In this document: positions 34,443-47,410 of the stretch, one piece after another
Position numbering within the stretch: position 1 is the first letter of the stretch
Layout: every line of letters starts with the position of its first letter
NCBI GenBank assembly: GCA_029959085.1
Contig: JARWIR010000015.1
Coordinates: forward strand, 6,571,017-6,635,016
From: Nemophila menziesii
Lineage: Eukaryota > Streptophyta > Magnoliopsida > Boraginales > Hydrophyllaceae
DNA length: 64,000 nucleotides
Direction of reading: 5' to 3'
Translations under genes and position numbers: made by a program
The notes under the pieces: generated by a model
The model's database searches: none
Told to the model about the DNA's origin: nothing
What the model saw: the letters and a program-made list of their open reading frames with translations, nothing else

Positions 34443-36120
34443 ATACTTTTCTCAAAAATCATACAATAACTGTATTACTTAGCAATATAATCCCAAAATA
34501 GAACTACACCACTTATAAATTACACATTTTTTCAAAATCACAAGTCCATAATATACAAAATTACAAATTATGCGACCTCAAATGTGTAAAATAACATCCT
34601 AAATGTACATGAAAGGTTGCACTTACTTGATTGCTTCTAAAATGGTACTTGAAGTGCCTCTAAAATCTTACAATTACACACAAAAAGGAGAAGAAATCTT
34701 TTAGTAAATTGCCTTAGATTTTATTTTCATCATCGACATAAAAATGAATAGGGCTTATATTTAACATATACATTGGATTTATATAGTTAGGGACAAGGGA
34801 CAACTTAGGGACAATGGACAATTTTTAAAATCTACAAGTATTCTAGAACCCAGAGCTTAGTCGTAATATGTTACCAACTCAACAAGTACTTTCTCATACG
34901 ATAAAATCATTATCAACTTAAGTAATCATAGGAAGAAGGGGAGATGCAAACATATAGTACATGGACATATATAGTTTGAATTTAAATTGCGTATAAGAAG
35001 AATAGATTATACCTTGGTTTTCTATAGAATCTTCAATCCAAAGATGAAACATAAGTCGGTGTTAAGTGTTCTACAATCAATAATGGATTGTTCAGGTTTT
35101 AATCATCTTATAATCTGAAATCACAAGTCAATGTTAAATAATGTTTTACAATAAATGGTTATTAGATAGAACTTGCAATTACAATATGAAACACAAGTCG
35201 AGTGAAAATCATTTCAGAATTCATTTTTTTTCAACCTCATAATACACAAACATAAACTAATCACACACAACTGTTAAACAAATAACAATTCAATTTTTGT
35301 TTAGCCTTATAATATAAAACACACATTTAATCACACATAAAATTTAAACAACTAACCTAATACTTATTTTTAACTCAATTAACGATTAATAAAACCTTGT
35401 TTTTAGACATTTAAACATCTTAATCATTTCCAAAATTGCTAATATATATACCATTACACATCAAAACTAATCTATTACACATTATAAGACAAAAATACCA
35501 TTATATCATTCGATTACTCAATAATACACATTAAAACAACTCATCGTAGAAAGACCTGGCACGATAGTCAATAGTTCCCTATATTATGCAAAACTGGCAC
35601 GTAGGTCCTATATTATGCAAGATGTCTGAATGAATTTAATGACAAGTATCGAAATTAGACAAAGAGAAAAAAGATCTAAACTTTACCTTATCGGCTAATA
35701 ATTTCAAGTTACCCCATTCAAAATCTTTCTTACAAATTACAATACAAATTATCTAACCGTAGAATAATACCATCATTAAATCACTTATTTTTTTACCAAA
35801 AAAAATTAGAAAATAAGAAACAATCTAATCACATGCAATGAGTTAAAATAACAACCAGAGTTCAAAAAGTTAGGTTTTAGAAAAAAGTTACCTAAAAAAT
35901 AAATTTGATCTCCAGACACCCTGGCCTTATATACCCATTTAAAGAATAATTTTGTACGATTGGGTTCAAATTCCGTGAACAGCCCTAATAACACCGGCTT
36001 CCATTCATAATATTGAACGCACCTGCCCTACCTAATATCGAACCTTAGCCACCACCAATATACATAACACATTACACACACAAAATCGTTAGTAATTTGT
36101 ACTAAATTAGTAAACATTTA
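34443..36120. other. No gene seen
   Basis: AT-rich, with several AATCACACA..TTAAACAA blocks near 35250-35350, otherwise featureless to me. Confidence 0.4.
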
Positions 36121-36370
36121 GTGCAACTTCATCGCCGTGGCTATTAACCTCTTGTTTCTTTTGTCATTGTTCTTATATTGGACACGTGAAGAAATAGGTA
36201 TGGGAGGACGATTCTCACTAACAACATCTTTCTTCTTTTTCTGAACTAACTGTGTCTTCTAAAGATTCTCTTTTACGATCGCTGGCGCAATCACCTCTTC
36301 TTCAACCTTCTCTACAATTTCTTCTACTTCTTTAGGCTTAGAGGTTGACTCCTTCTCTTTCGTTAGTATA
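36121..36370 (-). pseudogene. Athila gag linker fragment
   Basis: The minus strand translates to KEKESTSKPKEVEEIVEKVE, a stop, and KKKKDVVSENRPPIPISSRV. This is the acidic/Lys linker and P-P-P-F-P-S-R motif found just before protease in the gag genes at 7080 and 29140. It lies downstream of, and in the same orientation as, the LTR at 36925-37921, so it may be the remnant of that element. Confidence 0.7.
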
Positions 36371-36849
36371 AAGGTTACCTAATATTCAAAGATAGATAGA
36401 AACTCCTGCCTCGAAATGAAATACAATACAAACAAAGTGGGTAACAATGAGATGAAACAATATCAAGAGTCATGATAACCGACTAGATTTTTGAAAAGAT
36501 TTTATTAGATATAACCAAACATTTCGTTTTACTAATTGCTACCTTGTCAAGTAAAAATTATATTAACTCCCATTTCTTTTGCTTGTTCCAAAATAAGTGG
36601 ACATTATTGCCGATTTTTCATGTTAGCTGATCTTAAATTCCTAATTCCCCTATTTAGGTCTTCTACATCTCAGGGAAAGTCTTGAGTGATGCTGACTTGG
36701 TAAAAAAGATGACTTATATTCCTATTTATACAAGATATAATGTTTAAGTAAGCATTATGTACAAATTAAGTCTGATTTCTAGTATACACTTATCAAGAGC
36801 TAACTGATTTTGTTAGATTTTTTCTTATTTGTTGGTGAAAGAATATAAA

Positions 36850-36851
<2 letters not shown>
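36371..36851. other. No gene seen; probably decayed element interior
   Basis: It lies between the gag fragment and an (AT)n tract. No recognisable frame. Confidence 0.3.

Positions 36852-36909
<58 letters not shown>
36852..36909. repeat. (AT)n microsatellite
   Basis: A nearly pure AT dinucleotide tract at the inner edge of an LTR fragment. Confidence 0.95.
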
Positions 36910-36911
<2 letters not shown>

Positions 36912-36924
36912 ATAACGGTGGGTT

Positions 36925-37921
36925 ATCAAGCTTAAATTTTTTGACTAACTAGGTTGATAGTACGAAGCACTAGGAATATAGTTTGTATTGGATCCCCCAC
37001 AAGGCGATAATCCAACTACTAAGAACAGTCCTAACGTGATCAAGATTAGAGTTGGAATAAAGGCAAACACAAAAAAAATTATAAAGTAAAATCTCAAATC
37101 AATTAAATTCAATCACAAGTAACATTTACACATATTGCAAACCAAGCTAGGGAAAGATTAGTTCATAATGCCAAAAGAAATAAAACTAAACTTAATAACT
37201 TACGAAAATGGTTAAAAAAGAGATCTAGTTTATATTACCCTAATGGTTAAGTGGAAGGAGAGAGAAGAGAAGTTTGTGTCTCTCCACCTTTGTGTCTTCT
37301 TCTACAAGTCACTTGCTTCTTTTGATGATTTTTAAGTGTATTCATGATTAGGGACTAAGAAAAGACATGTTTATAGTGTGAAATACAAGTATATATAGGT
37401 GTAGGGACAAAATTTAGGTCATGGATTAGGTTTTAGATCCCGACCTATAGAGTTTGTAAAATTCACAACTTTTTCGTTACATCTCCAAATAACTCGAAAC
37501 CAGTGGCCAAACGACCGTAATTCAAAGACCTTTCTTGATTTAAAAGGGGTTATTCAAATTCTCTATCGATTTTATGCAGCATTTTAAATATTACACACTC
37601 CAAATCTGGCCAACAACTATTGATAGCTTTTGCTTTATCCAAAACAGTTTCTTCTGCCTTTTTAAGTCTTGATTTTGTCTTGGATCTTCTTTCTTTTACT
37701 TCTTCGCCAATTATTGGCTTCTAATATCATTATTGTAAATAAAAGATTCACATTTAACACACTATTACACCGAAATATGCTCTAAAAGTAACAAAGCTCC
37801 AAAACAAGGTAAGACTAGAGAAACTATCTAATAATTGTGAAAACCACTTAAGCTAAGCACATAATACACCTAAAGTGGTGTCTCTAAACTAGATTATTAT
37901 TTCACAAATATGAAGACATCA
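36925..37921 (-). mobile_element. Gypsy LTR fragment
   Basis: On the minus strand it starts TGATGTCTTCATATTTGTG. It shares with 3725-5233 and 17926-19090 the blocks ATCCAACTACTAAG and CTCCACCTT...CTTCTTCTAC near the leader. The inner end is lost at the (AT)n tract. Its outer end cuts a copy of the foldback-element terminus at 37922. Confidence 0.7.
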
Positions 37922-38062
37922 GTTGTTTATGGGTAATTTTTTTTTTCTAATTTTTTTTAATTACTATTTGTAGGGGTATTTTGGGTTGAGGTATTATTAT
38001 AAATAGTTTTATTCCAGGTACCTTTTTATTAATAGTTTTTTGATATGCATATTTTGACAATT
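37922..38062. mobile_element. Partial copy of the foldback-element end
   Basis: It matches the right arm at 13070-13215: a T-rich run, TAGGGGTATTTTGGGTTGAGG, TTTTATTC, and an end ATATGCATATTTTGACAATTGG. The other side is removed by the LTR at 36925-37921, so the LTR inserted into this older element. Confidence 0.6.
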
Positions 38063-38249
38063 GGCTCATATAATAAATGATGAAGATAATAAGAATTAAA
38101 TGATATATATAATTAAAGTAATAATTAAATGGTTTATGGGTATTTTGGTAATCTTTTAATTTTTTTATTAATTGAGAATTAACTTGAAATTGTAATTAAT
38201 TAAGAATAATTTCACTATCCGTGTAATTAATTGGGCGTTACCCTATATA

Positions 38250-38430
38250 TATTGTGTTTCTATACTTCCGTGAAGTTTTCCTAGGGACCCGACAATGTTT
38301 ATAACAGAATCTTAAGGATAAGAAATTATGTGGAAAGGAAATCAACGAAGTCTTTTTCAACTTCAGCGAAAAGGACTCCTTGGTCTTTTTTTTATCTATA
38401 AGAAGTTTCAAGCTTAGTTTGGAAGGTGAA
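38250..38430 (-). pseudogene. DUF674 N-terminal fragment, frameshifted
   Basis: The minus strand reads SKLSLKLLIDKKKTK in one frame, VLFAEVEKDFVDFL in the next, and NIVGSLGKLHGSIE in a third. In this order they match the conserved start of plant DUF674 proteins. At least two frameshifts make it non-functional. A second DUF674 fragment lies at 43021-43476 on the other strand. Confidence 0.65.
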
Positions 38431-39244
38431 GGATCCATGATTGCACCAGCAATAAGTGTTTGCAGGCTAGGCAAAATATATATGCAAGACTAGAAAATCG
38501 TCAAGCTTTAATAAGATGACTCAATATTAACTTATAACAATGAGATTTTAGAGGGTCAAACACTAATTATTAAAATAAACATGCGCCCTTCTAAATTTTC
38601 TTTTGTACAAAAAATATGGACTATCTCCAAAAATGTCTAAGATGGCTTTCGGAAAACTTAGAGCGCCACAGATTAATTTTGGATCTTATACCATGCAAAA
38701 GTTGTAAATAAATTCGTGTATCTTCAAAGAGACTAAATTGTCTCCTGTGTCTTGCATAATAATATATCATTTTAACAAAAATGAGTTTAAGTTAATATTT
38801 TCATATTTCTTCTTCTAGAACTGATATTTTTTGTTGTCGTGGAATTTTATTATTATAATTATAATTATTATCATTATAATTATTTTTGCTTGGCAAGTAA
38901 TAATATTTATATCATTATAGCAAAATAAGGGTCCATTTTAAGGTTGTTTAGAACCTTTAAATTCTCATTCTGCCAAAATATTTCACCTTGGATACAATAT
39001 ATACAATCGAATCAAGAGATACAGATCATCACCTTTCTCTCGAATTCTTCCAAGAGACGCCATGACAAATCTTCCCTAAGACTTCCACGTTTTAGTCTAA
39101 AACACCGCATACTCGTTTAAAAAACAAACGTCCCACGACAAGACCCACCTATATCATCATAACACCTTTTATATGTCCGACATTGGCCTTGTTTTCCAAC
39201 CTCTTACGGAGAACTATAATTTATGGAGTCGTACCACATATATC
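38431..39244. other. No gene seen
   Basis: AT-rich, no recognised feature. Confidence 0.35.
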
Positions 39245-39680
39245 TAAGGATGGAAACAGTCAGGTTTTTTGCAAAAATATCAAAACTATAACCATAACCG
39301 TTTATTTTATAAAAAACCATATCCTAACGGTTTTAACAATCGGTTACACATTTCAAAATCATAACCACATTATTCGGTTTTGGTTTTTTAAACGGTTTTG
39401 CGGTTTTTAACCATAACAAAATGATAATTTAGTAATAATTATATTAATTTTTATAAAATCAAACTAGATTATTTTTATTAATTAATTGGTTAAATCTTGT
39501 ATTTAGATTTTAATTTTAGAATTTTAATATATCTAATTAACCTAGATTATTATTGAATATGAAAATATATATGGTAATAAACGGTTTTCGGTTATTCAGT
39601 TTTATTTTTATCTAAAACCATAACCTAACGGTTTTAACCATCGGTTTCACTTTTCAAAACCATAACCTAATGGTTAGCAT
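39245..39680 (+). mobile_element. hAT-like non-autonomous element, copy 2
   Basis: It starts TAAGGATGGAAACAG and carries repeated AACCATAACCTAACGGTTTT-type blocks near both ends. It matches 11462-11950 in reverse orientation. Confidence 0.6.
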
Positions 39681-39964
39681 GTTCTTTGGTTTATAATGAA
39701 TCTTAACAACTTTTATTAAGCAATTTGAGGTCAGATTGTACTCAATTATCAACTTCCCTCTTTGAATAACACATATAACCTTATTATTTAGGAAGAGAAA
39801 CAAAGAGAAGTGGTGGTGTCTATATCCTCACTAAAACAACATGCTGCACTTTATCTTTTGACTTTGCCGACACATGTTGTATACAATTTTTCCCCATCAA
39901 TAGTTGTTGTATCCAGTACTTACCGGCAACCATAACAAAACACCATATTCAGTCACAATATTGG

Positions 39965-40130
39965 ATGCAAAAGACCTTCAAATTACCATTGTCTTAACTT
40001 TGGTTTTCCTAGTCATGGACACACAAGCGCGTTATGTTGTAAATTAATTGGATATCCTATTTGGCATCACGTCCACAAAGGCAACACTTATTCTGCTTAT
40101 AATAATGTTGCTAGGGGATAATTAGGGGAA
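39965..40130 (+). pseudogene. Copia gag zinc-knuckle fragment
   Basis: One frame reads NYHCLNFGFPSHGHTSALCC followed by KLIGYPIWH. The GHT...C-KLIGYP-W pattern is the copia gag knuckle and the motif after it; the first Cys pair is degraded. The frame ends near 40122. There are no flanking copia parts nearby. Confidence 0.55.
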
Positions 40131-40284
40131 AGTAAAACACACACTATCTACCCTCTGTTACTCACACCAATGCGGTATACAAATGTATTGACTTTGCTCA
40201 ACGAATGTAATCTACCATCTTTCATAATGATTCAAGCACAAATTTCTCCTTGACGTTTCCCGTTTTGTTATAAATATATTCCCT

Positions 40285-41665
40285 TGTGAGACATATTTTT
40301 AGGTAGAAATTGGACTTATTAGATAGACTTTTATGCTTATTTTAATATATTGCACTTTCTCCCCTTGGAATTATTTTGTGCGTTAATTTGTTTATTTTTA
40401 GTATAAAGTTCTTAGGTACATGGATGCTATGAAGCACCAAGATGAGGAGGAGAAGTGAAGTTTGAAGTCTTAGATCAAGAGGAGAGGTCAAAAGAGAGAA
40501 AGTACCACTCGAAGAATTGACAAAAAGAGATAAAAATCTGGATAGCTGTTACTAATTTCTGATTTCGAGCCAGATAGGTACTGATACAGACCTGGAGATC
40601 TAAAAGAGAAAGTTGTGCCTTTATGTTAGCAATTGGACATGGACTTTAAATTACTTAATTAAGTACAAGATTAGACCTAATCCATTCTCATTATCTATAT
40701 AATCCCTTTTAGACCTCTTTATTCATAATCTCTCAATTTATTCTTCAAATTAGATCATCTTTAGGGAGAGCGTCAAAAGAAAGAGTCAAGAGCAAAAGCT
40801 GAGAAGTCTTTCTTCCTCCAACAACATCTCAAATCCTTCTCCTAATTAGGTCCTTCTTTATTTTATTTCTCTTTTTATGAAACTTGTATATTTCTAGTTT
40901 CTTTTCCTTTATGTATTTAATTATGAGCTAAACTTAAATGACTTGATACTCGTATTTTGGGGATGAATCCTAGTTTCTAATTTAATGTCTTTCTAATTTG
41001 GGATTATGTTAATTTAGATTAAGTCGCATAATTACATATTGATTCTATCTTTATATTTATTTACTATCATTGACGTCGCGAATTAAGGGTAGGTAATAGT
41101 AATTAGGCTATTCACTAGTGGCGGTGATCACCTTGACGGGGGGTTTAATTACGAAATTAGGATAGAAACGCGTGGTGTTCGTCAATGATCCTCACGGGCT
41201 CGACTAATTGCGTAGCCAATTTGGTAATTCAGCGTAGCATATAATCGTCCTGGCGGGGTTTGTAATACTGTAGGATAGCTCCTAAGTCTACCCTGACGGG
41301 AGTTAGGAGATTGTAGAGTCCTGACTAATATTAATTACTAGCTTTACCCTAAAAATGAATGCATTAGATTGTTAATTTAGGTGATTCCCTAGCGAGACTC
41401 AAGTATATCTTTTATCTGCATCTAATCTTTTAGACTTTACTTTAGTAGTTTCTTTATTTTCTTGCGTTTAGTAGCTTATAAACAAAACCAAACAAATATT
41501 TTTTATATTTTATTTTTCTGTATTAGCAATTACTACTACTTATTCATTGAACACGTGAATTATACCAGTTCAATCCCTGAGAACGAAATCCTGTTTATCA
41601 AAATATTACTTGAACGACCCGCACACTTGCGATTTGATGAGTACTCAATGAATCCATTAATATAG
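40285..41665 (+). mobile_element. Gypsy LTR remnant, plus orientation
   Basis: It resembles the 20441-22011 LTR read on its own strand: TTTGTGCGTTAATTTGTTTATTTTTAG near the start, a TATATAAT box near 40697, repeated CCTGACGGG/CTGGCGGGG blocks, and ...CACTTGCGATTTGATG near the end. The last 60 bp or so and the primer site are missing. No internal region follows. Confidence 0.6.
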
Positions 41666-42830
41666 TCAACTAATAAATGATTAAACTAAGAGTTATTTAC
41701 AGAGTATTCAATTTTCCTGAAAATACTTAGTGGTTTAACTAATACTAAGTGGAATAACTGGTACACTCAATTATTTTGCCGATTAACTACCTAAAAACCC
41801 TTCATTTTAGACAATATATAATAATCCATCATAACAACTTACCATTCACATCACATCAAATTATCAAATTTACGTCTAATATTAACATCCAGTTACATAT
41901 CCATTAATCCATTAATAATTAAATATTATTTGGTCTAGTTCAATTCACTAGAATATTTCACGTATCGCAACAACTTTCTCACTATCATTGCTCTTATCTC
42001 ATTTATTACTTTTGCATTGTATGAGTAGTTCCCCAAGGAACCGACGATGGAGTAGTGTTTTTCCCACACTAACAAAAAAAACTCCACAAGCAATGTACTT
42101 GTTGAGGTGATTTTTTGTGTATTAATATGTACTAGGCTATGGAAGCCGGATCCTCAACCTTCCATACATGTTTTACTAAATAATATCTATATGCGGTTGC
42201 AAAGATTTATGTTTTTGATCATATCTTGTTCTCATGTTTTGGGGCGATCGAGTTGCAATGGACAAATAAACGATTTTACCTTTCATACGCCATTAGGCGT
42301 CAACATCGCAAAAATGTGTAATAGTAATCCTTGTTGTTATGCTTGAAGTGTTATTACAAATATTTTTATTTCATCTAAATCTGTTATTAACAATAAAGTT
42401 TTGTGCATATGACAATAAATGTTATTATTTATTTACTATGTTTAATCGTCTCATTTAAATCTCAATAAAACAATTAAAGTATGTAATATTGCCAGGCAAA
42501 TGCCCGTTGGATAAATTACGGTGTTTTCCAAAACTCATTCCTTTTCCGTGTTCTTTGTCTACCATAAAAAGCATAACATCGATAACATGAAATTACAGAA
42601 TGCTCAATAGTTATAGAATATTTATCTGTTTCAACCTTTATTTACCATGTGTATGAAGTTATTTACCTCCATGCCTCGTTCTCCTTTGTGGGTAATCTGT
42701 AGGTGTTAGATTCATTTAAACGGTCATAAGACCTCAGATGTAATAATAAAAAATTTATTTGATCCTTGATTTCTTTTTCACCCGACCAATGTATTTCAGT
42801 TAATTAGTAATCTCTTTGAGAAATAAACAT
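41666..42830. other. No gene seen
   Basis: AT-rich; a short open frame at 42107-42346 has no recognisable motif. Confidence 0.35.
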
Positions 42831-43020
42831 GCCTGCAGTCAAAATTTATTTATCCTAGACATATTAATTGTAAAATCCAAAGCATCACAACCTAACTATT
42901 TCCCAATTAAATTTCAAGAACCTGCTCAATCTTTTACAAACAAGAAGAAATCAACAAGTTATGCTAATCTATGGCAAGATGGCATAAACAAACAAAATGA
43001 GTTAACGACTTCTCATTGAC

Positions 43021-43476
43021 AGGAAAGGAAAACGATTCATTTTTGCGGAAGCATGGAAAGACGTCATTGATTTCTTATTTCATCTCTTTTCATTGCCTCT
43101 AGGTGTAGTTGCGAGTCTTTTAACCAAGGAAAAAATGGTGAGTTGCTTGGGGAAAATATATGGAAGTATTGGAGATCTGAACAACACTTACTCACAACTT
43201 TCTGCCAAGAAATATAATTTGTTGAACCTGAAAACACCAACCTATTCTTCCAGTGTGTTACTCTCTTTGACCAACAAATCTACATCAGAAGCGCTGAAAA
43301 AGCTATATTGCTGTCTATATATTTTTAGTTCAGCAAGTTACAATGACCCTGAAATGGTTTGCCAAAATTTCCATTCTTACCAAAAGTACGTGCCAAGTAC
43401 AAAACTAACTGCAGCAGCTCCCACAGAGGAAGGTTGTGTGAAAGAGATGGTCCCATACATGATATGTACATTTTAG
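43021..43476 (+). pseudogene. DUF674 gene fragment
   Basis: The open frame reads RKGKRFIFAEAWKDVIDFLF, then LPLGVVASLLTKEKMVSCLG and KIYGSIGDLNNTYSQLSAKK. These are the conserved blocks of plant DUF674 proteins, whose function is unknown. An in-frame TAA at 43003 lies six codons upstream and there is no ATG, so the start is lost. After about 150 codons it stops at 43476, shorter than the family. A frameshift at the start or loss of the first exon are both possible. Confidence 0.65.
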
Positions 43477-43858
43477 AGACAAAGGACTAACTTGTCAAAA
43501 CATATGGGACAATCACATAGACAACCTTCTTCTCAACAGAAGCCAAATCCTTGATGTTTAAAGAAGTTAGGAGAGTGATACTAGATATGGTAGACATAGT
43601 CATCCATTATTGTATATGTTCGCCCTTGTCTGTGCTGGATTTCAAACCTTTGACTTTGCTTGGACCAGCCAAATGATATATGTTGGCAGTCATTTAAATA
43701 TTTCAACTCATGCATAGATGACCCTAAAATAGTATAAGTAGATGTTGCTTAAGCACGGTCAATAAGAAAAACATATATATAAACAATCACATAATACATA
43801 AGTTATAAGTTTTAAATTGGAGAATATAAAATTACTAACAAACCATTATAAAAGATAA
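43477..43858. other. No gene assigned
   Basis: 3' flank of the DUF674 fragment; no recognisable coding block. Confidence 0.3.
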
Positions 43859-44170
43859 TCATAGGCTAAGATTCAAAAAATCTTCAGAATGAATTCCTTT
43901 GAGGAATACTAAAGATGAAACTAATTGGTACAAAACCGTTTCCCCCGGAGGTGCCTCGGCTAAACATGTAGACTTTTTGGAGTGAATATCATATTGCAGA
44001 AGATGATTATAAGCAACTTGGGATTTACTCTGCCTTTGATGCTTTTCAATGAAAAATCTTTGCTGAATAATGATATTCGATGACTTGCACACACTTTTGA
44101 ATCTTAATAAACTTTTTACTGGCAACCAGCTCAATATATCAACGATCACATACATGACTAACCTGTTATA
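43859..44170 (-). pseudogene. F-box protein fragment
   Basis: The minus strand encodes VIVDILSWLPVKSLLRFKSV then CKSSNIIIQQRFFIEKHQRQS. This is the F-box followed by the usual plant F-box-associated start; F-box proteins are substrate adaptors of SCF ubiquitin ligases. The conserved Trp after VCK is lost and only about 100 codons remain, with no kelch or FBA domain. It is probably a truncated pseudogene. The leading MFEISILFFILYN is not typical. Confidence 0.65.
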
Positions 44171-44965
44171 TAATATGAAAAATAAAATTGATATTTCGAA
44201 CAAAAATAATAATATTAAAGATGATCCATCATAGACTCTAAATATACTTAAAACTGAATTTTGCTAGAGTCGAATTAAACCCTAAACCTGAACAAAACAT
44301 GGCAACATATTTCAGGAGAGGAAAAGAAAAATTCGTTTGACATATATGATCAATACTCTATAATTTACAACAAACAAAGAAAGACATCTTATTACATGAA
44401 TCAATAGGCGACTCATTTTTCGAGCTTCCATTGTTCTAAATTGTTTCACCTGTTACAAATCTCAATCAGTATAGACAGGTTAACCAAATAGACAAATTTA
44501 TATTTAAAAACCGATGAGTCTTGTAGACTTGAAGTCAAAATATTAATATTAATATCACAACCAAATTTTGAATTGATTAAAACAAAATTACTTGATTTTT
44601 TTCGTTCGATGGTTACTTGAAGTAAAATGCAAGCAATTATATTTTAGGAAATTAAACTATAAAATAATTTTTTTAATCTTCTCTTATGCATTAATTATAT
44701 TAATTATTTTTTATTAATAAAAAATTAATAAAATAAAAATAATGTTATTGTTTGATTATCAATTGAAAAAATAATTAACCAGTTGCGATTAGCTTATTGT
44801 TCAAGGTCTTTGTCATCTAATTTAATGATGTAAATTAAACCAAGTCAATGACATTGAATCTAAAGTGACTTTCTTATGCAACAAAAAAAGTTGTTCTAAA
44901 TAGTTCTTTTTCTCATTGATTTGAACCAAACTCGTTTCTTTTTATACTACTCCATAACCACCACC
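44171..44965. other. No gene seen
   Basis: AT-rich DNA with no recognised feature. Confidence 0.35.
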
Positions 44966-44992
44966 ATGGCACAAAGAATGGGCGGTTTCAAG
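44966..44992 (+). other. Possible orphan first exon
   Basis: ACCACCATGGC is a strong plant start context. It opens nine codons (MAQRMGGFK) ending at AAG|GTATAT, a possible 5' splice site. TTTTTATACT lies about 25 bp upstream. No matching downstream exon was found; a LINE fragment follows at 45180. Weak evidence. Confidence 0.2.
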
Positions 44993-45179
44993 GTATATAT
45001 TTATGTATCTGTAAGTATTTTTTCATAATTACTAATATTTTACTAAATAAAATAAAGTTTGGTCTCCCCTCTCTTGGTAAGACGATTGTATTTGTTTTCT
45101 GGCTATTCGATTTTTTTAATTAGATAAGAGGCCAACCGGGAAGTAAACTTCCTACAAGCTATCAACTATACATGGTTAT

Positions 45180-46180
45180 TCTGGATACAATATACCATCG
45201 GGTGGATCAAAGTTCATGAGTATTCTCAAAGTTCCATTTTAGTGGCCCTGATAGCCTAACAAGGAAGTCCCCTCCGCACACTTTACTCCAAACTTTGCCA
45301 TCCAATCCACAAAATTGTTCGCTTCTCTATAATTCCAAAACAACTCAAAATTCTCTCTAGATGCCCGTATTTCGCGACAAGCACATATTATATCATTTGA
45401 AAAAGCCTTTTGAATTCGCACCGCCCTTCACTAGCACGTGCAGTTCATTCGAGTCCATTTCAATAGTGAGATAATCATAAACTTAACATACCCCCATATG
45501 AAGGCCAAAATGTAAAGCGAGGAGTTTCGCCTCAAAAGGAGTCAGTGCTACGCAACTCCCTGCAAAACCCCCTAGATAATCGCCATACTTATTCTGAAAA
45601 AGCCCACCTACACCATCTCTAGGTCTCACTGCATCATAGGCGCCATCCACATTCAATTTGACGCCCATTTATGGTTTAACCCATTTACCTAGGATAGTTT
45701 TTGTCGATACAATTAACCCGCCATCTCTTTCGACTCCCCACGCGAGCGCATAATCACTTTCCCCGTTAAAGATAATAGCTCGTAGTTCACTATGCGTTCT
45801 TTTCTTTGCTAAAGGATAAAAATCCGATTATTTCTTTCAACCATAAATGCCAACTATAGGCAATCACAATATACATTTGTTCGATCACATTTATTTTCCT
45901 TTTCCGCGCTAGCAAATCACAACACCACTGTTTCTGACATAAGCTCACCTGTTGCGCTCCTTGTGTAACTATATTCCCTGCCAAGCCTCGTTCACCCACT
46001 TCCGTGAGCTGATGCTGCATTTGATCGTCCCTTCCAGCAAGTTCCATCCGCTGCACCTCCCCTTCTTGCCGCGAACCAGAACTAGAAACAGGAGCCTTCC
46101 AAGCGCTGCTGCTTCCCGAACGTCCTTAGCTGCTGTCCTCCAGGCGGCTGCTGGCCATCCGAATTCGAGTCCCCTATATG
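45180..46180 (-). mobile_element. 5'-truncated LINE fragment with RNase H-like domain
   Basis: The minus strand shows WWRNNRIF-like remains, then GVKLNVDGAYDAVRPRDGVG and GGFAGSCVALTPFEAKLLAL, then IEMDSNELHVLVKGG. This is the C-terminal RNase H region of plant L1-type ORF2, similar to 61406-61987. Three acidic catalytic positions (DGA, EAK, EMDS) are visible. Stops interrupt it. The GC-rich stretch at 46000-46170 corresponds to the spacer before RNase H in the complete LINE. Confidence 0.7.
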
Positions 46181-46705
46181 ATAGCATTTTTTATAGTTCT
46201 AAAAACAACATTCTTCTTCTCTTTTGTTTACAATTAAAAAAAACAATATTTTTTCCAGTACCAGAAGATTTTTAACTTACTATTTTTTATATATTTTTAA
46301 TCATAATATAAAAAATTATGTTACTCTAATTTAAGTTCTCATATATCTAATAAAAATAAGTAAAATATTTTAATATTTTAATAATATTGATTATAATTAA
46401 TATGTATACAAAATATATCAATAGACTACAAATTATTACTTAAAAAATATTAAACTTGTTCATTTCTTATATAAGTTTTATTTTAGTATTAGTTAGTATT
46501 TTTATATTACATTATATATGGTAAATTTCACTCAAATTTGTCTGAACATGTGCATCCGTACAATTTTAGATTTAATTTGACCAAATCAAAATCAATTTAT
46601 ATTTATATTCTTCATTGATATAAGGTTGTCATATTGTGATTTACCGTTATTTTTAATACTGTTTATTAGAAAATTGATAATTTAAAAGTTTAAATCTATA
46701 TTCAT

Positions 46706-46709
<4 letters not shown>
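46181..46709. other. No gene seen
   Basis: Strongly AT-rich. Confidence 0.4.

Positions 46710-46764
<55 letters not shown>
46710..46764. repeat. (AT)n microsatellite
   Basis: Near-pure AT dinucleotide tract. Confidence 0.95.
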
Positions 46765-46768
<4 letters not shown>

Positions 46769-46992
46769 ATTGAATAAAAATAATATATTAATCGGCAAGG
46801 TCATGTATCAAATACATTTAAGATAGACTAATTAACCTATAGAAAGTATATCATAAAGGTTTTCATCTTTATCGGATCAAAAGTAAACATGGTAACCTTT
46901 AACTATCAAAATATTTACTTCTATTCCAAATAGTAAGAAAAAAAAATATAATTAATAGGACCAATGATGAACATGAACAAATTATAAAATTT

Positions 46993-47080
46993 AGTGGTCA
47001 ATCGGATTTCGAACATTGATAAGACGAGTGTTTGAATCTTGTCATAAATACGTCGCAAACACAAGCATTTCTTTTAAGAA
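46993..47080 (+). mobile_element. tRNA-derived SINE-like sequence
   Basis: TAGTGGTCAATCGG resembles an A box and GTGTTTGAATCTTGTC a B box, at a suitable distance. No family partner is seen in the window. Confidence 0.3.
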
Positions 47081-47334
47081 AAAATTTACTGTACAAATAC
47101 ATTCGGAAATTAAGAGTGATAAATACTCCAAGTATCAAGACAACCAACAAATCACCTTAGCCGCAAAATTGCATTTTTTAAACTTAAATAGAACGACCCA
47201 ACGAATCACATATTAAAGATTTGTTGTCTTACAATAGTACTAGCTAATTTTTTTTTACTTTTTGTAAATCTGGCACCAAAAATATATTGTTTGCCATCAT
47301 CTTAAAACGAGAATACACATAACTAAAAATGCAT

Positions 47335-47410
47335 ATAGCCCAGCAGTTAGCATCACTTATGCTAACTACTTATTGGTCGACGTAGTTTAAATTCAACTTC
47401 TCCAACCGCC
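47335..47410 (+). mobile_element. tRNA-derived SINE-like sequence
   Basis: TAGCCCAGCAGTTAGC resembles an A box and TAGTTTAAATTCAACTTC a B box. Weak. Confidence 0.3.

Noticed and set aside
42107..42346. 79-codon plus-strand frame
   Set aside because: No recognisable motif, no splice or promoter support.
45952..46275. Plus-strand ORF over the LINE fragment
   Set aside because: Shadow of the minus-strand LINE spacer; no recognisable domain.
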